Positions 48,606 to 56,760 of a stretch of 64,000 nucleotides of DNA are shown here, piece after piece. The stretch lies in contig NC_046683.1 of assembly GCF_009870125.1 (NCBI RefSeq), forward strand, positions 40,129,869 to 40,193,868. The letters are read 5' to 3'. How positions within the stretch are numbered: the first letter of the stretch is position 1; each line of letters opens with the position of its first letter. This DNA comes from Drosophila pseudoobscura. Lineage: Eukaryota > Arthropoda > Insecta > Diptera > Drosophilidae. The translations under genes were made by a program, and so were the position numbers. The notes beneath the pieces were generated by a model. It was not told where the DNA came from. It saw only the letters and a program-made list of their open reading frames with translations, and ran no database searches.

Positions 48606-51600
48606 CTAAAACGAAGGAGGAATTCGAATATCAGTACGTTGTGGCAATCATAGGAGATCCTACCCAATGCCAGGACTAGCTCCAATAACTTGCGCAGACG
48701 CCGAGAGCGTGCCACCTCGCGTGAGGCCTCCATCACGCTCTTGATGCGCGGCGTCAGATCGTTGACGGTCAGCATAAAGCGCTTCTTGTAGTGCAGACTC
48801 TTCAGCCGCTGCTCGTAGTGCGGTATCCTGTGGAAGGGAAGGCATGAATAAATCGATATTGACTGCATCTTAGAGTCCCAACAACGCACTTGGATATCTC
48901 ATAGAGAAAACGATCGGCTCGTGCCAGCGATTCAATGTCCTCGCTGTGCTCGTCCAGCAAAGCCCGCTCTTCGGCAGAGGGCGTGAATTTCAACAGCTGC
49001 TCGACCATGTCCAATTGCAGCTGCTCATTGCAGTCCATGGAGAGGATGGCCCTATAGGAGTAGAAGATAAGTATAAGAGCAAGGATCTAGCAGCATTTAG
49101 GAGGGATTCTTCATACTTGGATATCTCCACATCGCTCATCTTCAGTTTGCTCAACAGAATCGTGCAGTTTTGGGCTCGGCGTCCATCGATCACTGAGAGA
49201 ACCTTTTGTTTGTTCTTCTGTCCCGTGGGTCGCAGATCCTCGTATGAGCCATCATGTGCCTATCAGGGTTTAGAGCAGTATTAGAGTAGATGCAGCAGAA
49301 GTAGTAGAAGTAATAGACTCTTACTGGCACTCCATTCTTCTGGTAGGCCGAAAAGAGCTTGTCAATCGACTCCAGCTCCATGTTGTTGTACAGCTTGCTC
49401 TCGTCCAGTTCGCTCCAGACTGTGCCCTGAAGCTTGGCATCCGGCAGCTTGGACCAGTTGAAGCTCTTCAAGGGATTTGTGGGCTGTGGCACATTCTTTT
49501 TGGGCAGCTCCACCTTGGGGGCCACAGGAGCTGGAAGAAAAGATATGGTTTAGCCACCTCTAAAGGCTCCAGAGGATCTGTCGAACTCACTCATCGCTGG
49601 CGTCATGCTGGGCGGCGGTGGTGGGGCGCCCGGACATGGCGGCGGTGGGGGCGGCAGCATTGCTGGCGCCATTGGCGGTGCCGGCGGCGGTGGAATGGCA
49701 TTCAGCATCGGCGGTGGCGGTGGTGGCGGCGAAACAGCACCGTTGCAACCTGTCAGGCCAGCCACCTTTTGGTCATCGGGTATGCTGCCTTCGGTCACGA
49801 GCCGCTCGAGACGCGCCCGCTCCTGCTGCTCGCTGTGCAGGCGATGTTGCAGATCCTCGGCCTTCATTTCGGCACTCTGGGCCCGCTGCACGGCCTGCGA
49901 GTGCTGCGCGGACTCCTTCTCGAGGCGTTCGCGCATGCGTGCCAGGCCCGTCTCCAGGTCCTCCTTCTCCTGCATTCGCAGATCGAGTTCCTGTTCCTTC
50001 TTGGCCAGACGCGACTGTACTTCAAAGTTCTCGCGCTCCAATTCATCCGCCCGCTTGCGCGCCTGCGTGAGCTGCTCTTCCTTCACCAGGAGACGCACCA
50101 GCTTGCCCACATCGATCTGCAGGGGTGCCACATCCGGGTCATGAACAGGGGACTCGCTGGCCAGCTTCAGCTGCTTGCCAGGATCCTCCAAGGGATCGGG
50201 TATAAGGTCGCTGCTGGGTCGCTGCTCCACTTGCAGCACAATCTGCTGGACCACGCGATCAATCAGCAGCCAATGTTCAGTGCAGTGGCCCGTATCTGTG
50301 TGGGGATCAATCAAGGATTAGTTGGAGGGATCTGCAGCTGCTTCTGGTTGTGGTTGGGGTCGTGGCACTTACAGGGTAGCAACAGCATATGCTGCAGCAG
50401 CGACAGCATGTGGGGATACGCTGGCGAATGGCTGAGCTTGCGGCGCAGCAGCTCAAACATGGACCCAGCGCTCTTCGTGTCCACATGCTCCTCGTTGAAG
50501 CGACGGGCAAACTCCTTCTCATCCTCCGCCCTCACCATCTCAAAGAAGTCCTGCAAAAGCGGGGTCAAACGGGTCAGTAAAAACTGCAGCGGGAGTACTG
50601 GAGCTCTTCCACAGGAAGGTCTCAGCACTCACCAAATGCCTGTCCAGCGTCTCATTCTCGTGCGTCCGCAGCTTGTCGATCACCGGCTGGATGCCCAGCA
50701 TCAGAAATTCGTAGCGCAAATGGAGCCTGAACTCGAGATTCTCCTGCCCGGGGCCGTAGTTCAGGACAGCATTCACAAAAGACATCAGAGCGGTCTTCAG
50801 ATTGACATTGTCCATATACGCATAGGTCGAACGGTCCAGGTCATTGACAATGCTCTGGAAGCGCGTGCGCTCTGTGGCAAACTCCTGGAAGTGCAGCATC
50901 GCCTGCAGCACCTTGCGATGTCCTCCCGGCACCAGGCACACGGCTCCCAGGATCTCCAGGGCCGCTATCTTCGTGCGTATGTTGTCCGCCGCCAGGGAGC
51001 GGGCAATCGTGTCTATGGCCGTGGGGTGGGCCAGCACATGGGCGCGTCCCATCGAGTTGTTCATCAGCGCCTTGATGCAGCCAATGAGACTCGTGTGCAA
51101 CGAGCTGTTGGCCACACGTATGTCCAGCTGCAGCAGGAGATTGAGCAGCGCCGGCAGTCCGTCCAGCTCCACGAAGCGGAGCACAAAGCTGTGCGTGGAG
51201 GTGCGCAGCGCCGTCTTCAGGGCGTCCACGAGGGCCGCGTGGTTGTCCAGCCGATTGCTGGCCCCCTCATGGCTGGGCGAGTCCTCCGGCGAGAGGGAGA
51301 CGTGCACCACCAGCTCCTTCAGCCGCTCGATATAGTGCTCGGCCGTCGGGGGCTGATGCCCGGCGAGCGCCGAGGGCCCATCGGGGCCATCTGTCGCGTC
51401 CAGCGGCTGCTTGCGGGAGCAGTAGATTTGCCATTTCTTCTGGGCTGGCAGACTGAGCATCGCCTCCTTGTTGGGCGCTGTCAGATCGAGCTCTTCGACC
51501 AGTTCCGCGAACTTGGTGTCCAGCTCATCCACCGACGGCATTGGCTGTGTGGGCGTGAGGGTCTGCAGGGTGAAGGCCCCCTCCACCACACAGATTTCGG

Positions 51601-53155
51601 GGGGTTCATCGTCCTGGAAAGAGCAAAATAGCAACAAAGCACGTATTAGAATTGATTGTATTACAGAGCGGGACAAAGAGAGGCGTTCAAGCGGAGCCCC
51701 CAGACAGACAGACAGACAGACAGCCGCGTAATTGGTGCATGTCCAATTAGAAGTCTCCGTTTGTTGCAACAAACAACACAACCTTGCATCCGGACACCGA
51801 AGTCGAAACCATGGGGCAAAGGAAGCGGCGGCTCTGGCCCTGTGCCTCTCGCCCCCCTCTCTGTGACTCATCAGCTGAAGGGGCAGTCCATCTGGTTCTG
51901 CTTCTGTTCTCTTCTTCTGGAATGGTATTTCAAAGAACCATACCTCCTGACTCATAATCGGGGCATAATTATAATTGGAGTTCGAGAATCAGAACAGAAT
52001 CAAGGACTGGAACTATCTGCATAAATCTGAGCGATATGTTCAATGAGTAATGCTGGATGGGATCCCAGCAATAAATTGCTGTGAAGGAGAAAGTCTTGCA
52101 GGCAGAGGCCTGTCAACAAAAGAAAGAGCGAAGATTGTATTGCCTTAGAGCCTTAGAGGTAGACCAAGAATTCTGCAATGAAACCAACATTTCTTGCTTG
52201 TAATTCGGAGGGCGAAAAGCCAGCACAGCAATTCGGATTTTGATGTATGATGCATTCGGCATCCTATTATTAGAATAACTTTGGTCTAGGGTCAAGGGGA
52301 GTTCTTTAAAAGATTGCCAAGCAGGGAGTTTCTTCTCTTGAGAGAACTGTTGAAAGAACTATGATTGCACGAAGAACTTGGCCATCGATCGGGCCCAGTC
52401 ATTGCCCATCAACTCCATATTTTAAAGGGTTTAAAGTTCTGTTTAAAGACATGCATTTCCATCTTTCCGTGTCGTACGCATTATGCAGCAGCTCTCATCG
52501 GTCTCTCGCCGGGAACTATTTAGGGTGCTACTCCCGTATGCAGTGAGAGAATCACTGATAGAAGAGAGATAGAACCCCTGACATGGGGTAAGTCATAATG
52601 CAGCAGCGTCCCTCGGTCTATTGAAACTGCATGACTGCCCGGAGGGGATGGTTCTTTTGGGTTCTGTTGCGGTAGGGGGCTCTGAAGTGTCTCTGTGGGG
52701 TCAAGTGTTTCTAAAGTGCTGCTCGAAATACTGAAGCCCATTCCCATGTGAAGTATTCCCGACTCTGGGGGCTCTCCAATCGAGTCGAGGGGATGGGGGC
52801 ATCAAGGCATATCTCGTACTCGTATTCGTTCTTACATTATCGCTTTCGCTTTGACTGTGGCTCTGTTTCTGCTTCTGTGGTTCTCTCTTATGCAACCTGC
52901 AATTTGCTGACTCGTGAGTTTCCCAGAGCGAGAGCGAGAGCGAGAGCGAGAGAGACCACAAGAGGGGAGACCCGCGTTGGACTCCGATTTCAATTGGCAA
53001 ATTGATTCGTGTAGCATTTCGCACGTGACTTTTTGCGGAGTTTAGCAACAAATTCGATTCGATTGCACACGCCCTATCTAGGGGGCCTGTGGCACTCGCT
53101 GCACACTCACCTTGAAGCACCCGCACCAGGGTCTCCTGCCCCTGAAGACGGGCAT
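47695..53155 (-). CDS. DAAM: Formin DAAM, short isoform (nine coding exons)
   Basis: Diaphanous-related formin that nucleates and elongates unbranched actin filaments under Rho and Dishevelled control, in the cytoplasm and at the cortex. Coding exons in transcript order: 53155-53111, 51613-50633, 50550-50373, 50295-49591, 49530-49325, 49259-49117, 49051-48890, 48827-48664, 48605-47695. All introns are GT/AG, the phases close, and the sum is 3,495 nt (1,164 residues plus stop). Domains: N-terminal basic/Cys patch 1-15 ([15 protein letters not shown]), GBD/FH3 from about 16 to 400, coiled coil about 445-570, proline-rich FH1 about 587-636, FH2 about 645-1060 with the GNYMNRG signature, and DAD 1097-1126 ([10 protein letters not shown] followed by KRSRK). 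I compared it with vertebrate DAAM1 from memory: the domain order and many blocks match. Introns are only 55-82 nt except the first (1,497 nt). The start is the first Met before the conserved GCFK splice. All domains look intact. The call is certain at family level. Confidence 0.97.
48664..48827 (-). CDS. DAAM: DAAM coding exon 8: FH2
   Basis: Residues 807-862, [17 protein letters not shown] to LLELVLALG. The last Gly codon is split by a 58 nt intron before the GNYMNRG signature. Confidence 0.95.
48890..49051 (-). CDS. DAAM: DAAM coding exon 7: FH2
   Basis: Residues 753-807, [22 protein letters not shown] to [10 protein letters not shown], matching the FH2 knob region of vertebrate DAAM1. 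The downstream intron is 62 nt. Confidence 0.95.
49117..49259 (-). CDS. DAAM: DAAM coding exon 6: FH2
   Basis: Residues 706-753, [11 protein letters not shown] through [21 protein letters not shown] to [20 protein letters not shown] is the FH2 signature that contains the actin-contacting Ile region. The next intron is 65 nt. Confidence 0.95.
49325..49530 (-). CDS. DAAM: DAAM coding exon 5: start of FH2
   Basis: Residues 637-705. [20 protein letters not shown] and [20 protein letters not shown] form the FH2 lasso and linker entry. Acceptor is TTCCAG, donor GTAAGAG after VP. Confidence 0.95.
49591..50295 (-). CDS. DAAM: DAAM coding exon 4: coiled coil and FH1
   Basis: Residues 402-637. [14 protein letters not shown] closes the N-terminal regulatory region. 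A charged heptad-like coiled coil (residues about 445-570, many E/K/R/Q) follows, then FH1 with four proline runs of 4-7 residues separated by short A/M/G linkers, the profilin-actin docking region. Donor is GTGAGT. Confidence 0.95.
50373..50550 (-). CDS. DAAM: DAAM coding exon 3: end of FH3 and dimerisation region
   Basis: Residues 343-402, from [18 protein letters not shown] to MLLLP. The exon sits between acceptor TTTGCAG and donor GTAAGT, and joins in phase 1 to the next exon. Confidence 0.93.
50633..51613 (-). CDS. DAAM: DAAM coding exon 2: GBD and most of FH3
   Basis: Residues 16-342. It starts after CCAG with DDEPPEI and includes the GBD block ([25 protein letters not shown]-like [10 protein letters not shown]) and armadillo-type FH3 repeats ([27 protein letters not shown]). 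It ends after LDRHL at a GTGAGT donor. An insert of about 30 residues rich in D, G and P (about 85-115) lies between GBD and FH3. Confidence 0.95.
51614..53110 (-). other. DAAM: First intron of the DAAM short isoform
   Basis: A 1,497 nt intron between GTGAGT (53110) and TTTCCAG. It contains (CAGA)6 at 51701-51724, a GAGCGA array at 52926-52954 and two minus-oriented copies of the dispersed GACCGA motif (52618-52592 and 52503-52481). No exon-like frame is supported inside. Confidence 0.85.
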
Positions 53156-54094
53156 CTTTCGCTTCTGCTGTTGTCTGTAGTGTTTCTGGAGTGGCGTTTC
53201 GTTGCCGTTGGCGCTGCCGTAAAAGGAAGACGACTTTTTGTATCCTAGAGTGCTGCTGCTGCCGCTCTGGCTGTCGAGGTCCTGCTGCTGCTGCTGCTGC
53301 GAGTGCTGCGAGTGCTGCTGCTTGAAGCCGAAGGGTAAGGATCCAAAGGTGTATCCTAGTATATTATTCGTGTAGAATGAACCACTGCCCAGACCGCTGC
53401 CCAATCCTGCTTCGTTGTTGTTCCCTTCGTGCGCATGATCGTTGCGTGACTGAGCATCCAGTGGGTGGCACGATTGCCTTTTAGTGGCACTGCCACTGCC
53501 AGTGCCACTGCTGCTGTGGCTGCTGCTGCACTGATTCCAATACCGATAGAGACTGTGGAAACAGTTGTAGTCGCTGAGTAATCCCTTCCAGTGCTCAAAG
53601 TCGAAGCGTTCTTGGAAATTTCCCGATGAGGTGTCGCTGCTGCCGTGCGGGCTGCTTTGGCTGCTGTGGCTGCTGTTGCTGCCGCCTCCTCCCAGGGGCA
53701 GTGTGGCTGTGCTACCCCCCTCTGGGCTGACGCCCTGCCGACTGTAGCTGAGGTCGCCGCAGCTGTTTAAGCTCGTGATGGACACCAAACTGCTGTTGTG
53801 GTTCGTCTTCAGAATGGTGGGAGGCTGACTCTCGTATGAGCTGTTGTTGCTGCTGCTGTTGTTGCCGATGTCGCCTGTTATCGTTATCTTTGTAACGCCC
53901 GCAGAGGTGCCTCCAGCTGCTGTTGCCGCATTAATTGTAATACAGTTGCCACTTAGGCTAGCTGCTGCTCCTCCCTGCACCTGCTTCTTCTCTAGAGTAC
54001 TCTCTGGCGTTGGCTGCTGCAGTATCTCTGTGCTGTTGGCACTGTGCGTGTCCGGCTCATTTATGCACACAACCGAAGGACACGACTGTAGCGT
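53111..54094 (-). CDS. DAAM: DAAM long-isoform internal exon (313-codon N-terminal extension)
   Basis: The exon that carries the short-isoform start is open in the same frame for 313 more codons upstream, back to a good acceptor (pyrimidine tract, then TTGCAG) at 54096-54095. It contains no Met before the short-isoform start at 53155, so translation of the long form needs at least one further 5' exon ending in phase 0. The extension is low complexity: Ser/Gly/Asn-rich, with runs such as HSQHSQQQQQQ (a CAG-type glutamine tract at about 53282-53318), an NNSSSNNSS block, and a short non-repetitive core (about residues 165-190 of the extension) rich in F, W and Y. Long N-terminal DAAM isoforms are known in Drosophila. 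I could not place the missing exon. A phase-compatible but unproven candidate is a 12-codon ATG exon at 61301-61266 ending in CAG|GTAAAA. The alternative is that this is simply 5' UTR of the short form, but 313 open codons argue against that. Confidence 0.75.
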
Positions 54095-55494
54095 CTGCAA
54101 GGAAGAGAGAGAGAGAACAAAAAGGGTATTAGTATTCGATTCGATAGCCACAGAAGTCTTCCACCGTCTCTGCGGGGGTGGACAGCCGCAGAAACAAAAC
54201 AAAAATCCATTCATCCGACTGTTGCAACTGTCATAACTGTCCCCCCCCCCCCCCCCCTCCGCCCGCTTCGGCTGAGAGATCTATGTATGTTGCAACTGCC
54301 ACAGAAATATTCACGTGGGAGAGGAGCCAGCTGCAGCTCTCTTTCTGTCTTTCTGTCTCTCTGTGTGTTATGCAAATGGTGCATTACAATTGGATTGCCA
54401 TGCCACATACTCCACAAATACATGTGTACATACGTGTGTGCAACACCCTGCCTCATAAGCCCCATAATCCGCATACTCTTCTATTGGAAACACTTAAAAC
54501 GTAATCAAAGCAGCCCCACTTTAATGATGGCTTATTAATTTACTTTCATTGCCTGCCTGCCTGACTACCTGCCTGCCGCATGTTGCCACATGCCTTTAGA
54601 GAATGGCTCCACTCTTGGGGCTCGTGGAAATTGCTTTGTCTATCAATGGATTCAATGGTTGATTGAGTAATCTGTATTTCTATTTTTCTTTTAGCAGCTC
54701 GCTCTCCTGGCGTTCTTCTTGTGCTCTTCTGATGGTCTTTCAAAGAACCGTGTGCTTTGGTCGGATATGAACATAGAATCAATATCTTTTGGAGACTTGA
54801 TTGTGTTACATCAAGAAACCATCGCTGTATCCTTTCGCTTATGGGAACATGCGAACACTGGCGGAGTCAGTGGAGCGTTGGTTCATTCCCCACTGAAGTG
54901 TTAGCCACGGTTTTGCTGCCTGCTGCCTCCAGTGGCTGCCACACACTCCCCACAGCGCCGGCGCGGCGTCTCGGCAGCTGTCGTCGTTGCTGTCGTCACA
55001 AATCAGGTCAATGCTTCAGCTACAGCTTCATGTCACAGCAGACAGCCCCATGTCTGAGTCTGAGTCTGAGTGTCTGTACAGCTGTCTCTCTGGCTGTACC
55101 CCGATCGCCAGCCAATATTCAAGTCCGGGCTGTGTCTCTTCGTCACCATCTCCATCTGCCTCTGCCTCTGAGTCCGAGTCAGATCTGCTTCTGAATCCGG
55201 CTCTGATATGTTGCCCCACGCTCTCTGCGGCTTCAAGCCGAGCGTGGGTCCAAATTAGATGCGATTTGAATCGATTTGCTGTTGAAATATGTCCCATGAA
55301 TGAGCCCAAAGCCCAGAATAGAGATACAAATAAAGAGTGCACAGATCTTTGCGGTTATGTTATGTAAAGAATAAGTAAATGTAAATGTAAGAATATGTAA
55401 ATGTGAACATAAACGCAACGTATCCATTCGGCTCCGATGTTTGTGCTGAAGATCTCGTACTTCGTCCAGGTGTCAATGGGTCCATCAGCGTCCA
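54095..55494. other. Region between the DAAM long exon and the Nup35-like gene
   Basis: Probably DAAM intron or upstream sequence. It contains C17 at 54241-54257 and degenerate GAGTCT/CTCTGC units at 55050-55190 that create Ser/Asp/Glu-rich open frames on both strands. No supported gene. Confidence 0.5.
54241..54257. repeat. Poly-C tract, 17 bases
   Basis: A homopolymer C run, prone to length error in sequencing. Confidence 0.9.
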
Positions 55495-56124
55495 TCAGCG
55501 TCCGCCGGTGCTGCGCACGCACCACCAGAAGAACACGAACATATTAAACTTGAATCTGCACCAGTTGGCGCAGCTGTGCCACATTCCCACGAGGAAGCGC
55601 AGCATGGGAACCCGTTCGAATGAGTGGCAGAAGGCAAAGGGAGGCTGCAAGGCGTTCTGGCAGTCCCCCAGGCGGCGCACACTCACACGATAGCAACCAA
55701 TGCGGGTGCCGTCCAGCTCGAGGGCGGCCGCGAATCCCATTCGATCGGTGTAGTGCAGGAGCACGCCCATGTTGGTGTGGTGCACGCTCAGTATGGTCCC
55801 AGCGTCAGTGAAGCAGCGCAGTACCTCGGCGAGGGCCTGGCGGGGAAAGCCGAGCACCGCCACCCAATTGACGCCCGTCGTGACGGGGCCAACCCAAGCG
55901 GCAGACCTCTCCCGTTGCTTCGGTTTCTTCTTGGCCTGCGACTTAGGTGGAGGGAGCTTTCTCTTCCATGCTGTCAGAGGAGCAGCCCTGCTGTCGCCAA
56001 GCTGCTGCGGCTTCTCTTCTTTGACCTTCAGCGAAGCCTTCGAAGCCCTGCGATCCGTCGATCTGCTGCTGTCGATCCGTCGATTGCTGGACATCCTTGA
56101 AACTGATTTGGTTTCTTTCCTCAC
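55495..56124 (-). CDS. Nup35/Nup53-like RRM protein, intronless, short
   Basis: A single-exon frame of 209 residues. Residues about 85-154 (VNWVAVLGFPRQALAEVLRC, GTILSVHHTNMGVLLHYTDR, ALELDGTRIGCYRVSVRRLGD) match the unusual MPPN-type RRM of nucleoporin Nup35/Nup53, the homodimerising domain that links Nup93/Nup155 to NDC1 at the pore membrane. Upstream is a basic, Ser/Arg/Lys-rich tail (1-77, with KKKPKQRER as a possible NLS) instead of the long FG-containing N-terminus of standard Nup35 (about 320-330 aa). The C-terminus is odd: RFLVGMWHSCANWCRFKFNMFVFFWWCV (about 175-202, split here by reading) is strongly hydrophobic and could dip into or span a membrane, comparable in position to the amphipathic tail of Nup35. 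Translation may begin at Met1 or Met11 (MSSNRR). Lack of introns suggests a retrocopy. It lies 1.4 kb upstream of the DAAM long exon on the same strand, so it may sit in a DAAM intron. Stop TGA at 55497-55495. Confidence 0.75.
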   Translation of the reverse strand: MRKETKSVSRMSSNRRIDSSRSTDRRASKASLKVKEEKPQQLGDSRAAPLTAWKRKLPPPKSQAKKKPKQRERSAAWVGPVTTGVNWVAVLGFPRQALAEVLRCFTDAGTILSVHHTNMGVLLHYTDRMGFAAALELDGTRIGCYRVSVRRLGDCQNALQPPFAFCHSFERVPMLRFLVGMWHSCANWCRFKFNMFVFFWWCVRSTGGR

Positions 56125-56183
56125 AAAATTGTTCTTCTCTGAACGAAACTGAACGAAATGGGCAAGGGATGAATGGTGTGGGG

Positions 56184-56752
56184 CAGTGCTGCCAGTTTAG
56201 CAATTTAGTTGCTAGATCTGGCAACTTTTCCACAAAATTTGCAACTTTTTTTTTCTTAAATGCTATTCGCCACAAATCTAGGTATTTTCAGTTTTTATTT
56301 AGCAATTCCAGAAACTTTATTATAAAACTGGCAATTTTTATATAGTTTTCTTCAGGGTTTTTGCATTTTGTCAACAACTGCACAAATTACGATTAATAGT
56401 GGTTCACAAAGATATCGGAACCTGTATCTAACTCAGTGCTTCGATTATATGAACAACTTGATAGTGTTTGTTAACTCTTTGAATGTTAGTGTTTTATTAT
56501 TATTATTATTATTAGCCTATTATTAAAAATGTACTCGCAATTCCCACGAAATGGACAACTTTCAAACCGACATCGGAAACTCAGCTTTTAGTCTTCTGTT
56601 GGACGAGTCTACTATATTTTATAAATTTAAAATTTTAATGGTTTGGTTTTTTGGTTTTTTTTTGTTGCAATTTTCACAAAATTTGTATCAATTTTGAGCA
56701 GTTTTTCTTGCCAAATCTAGCAATTTTTGCTTAGAAGATTCTGGCAGCACTG
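56184..56752. mobile_element. Non-autonomous hAT-type element, 569 bp
   Basis: The left end CAGTGCTGCCAG at 56184 and the right end, its inverted copy, at 56741-56752 begin an imperfect inverted repeat of about 50 bp (shared word TTGCTAGAT.TGGCAA). It is flanked by an 8 bp target duplication, GTGTGGGG (56176-56183) against GTGTGGTG (56753-56760), 7 of 8 matching. Eight-base duplications with CAGTG-type ends indicate the hAT superfamily. The interior is A/T-rich with no transposase frame. It ends 60 bp upstream of the Nup35-like start codon. Confidence 0.8.
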
Positions 56753-56760
56753 GTGTGGTG

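Noticed and set aside
48100..48609. A 169-codon plus-strand frame
   Set aside because: A shadow of the DAAM terminal exon on the opposite strand.
49769..51631. A 620-codon plus-strand open frame, the longest in the window
   Set aside because: It lies antisense to DAAM exons 2-4 and runs through two DAAM introns. Its composition (H, L, Q, R-rich) is what the reverse frame of GC-rich fly codons gives. DAAM on the other strand is certain.
55028..55342. Ser/Asp/Glu-rich open frames on both strands, considered as a DAAM 5' exon
   Set aside because: The content comes from degenerate GAGTCT and CTCTGC repeats, and no consensus donor in the required phase 0 follows it.
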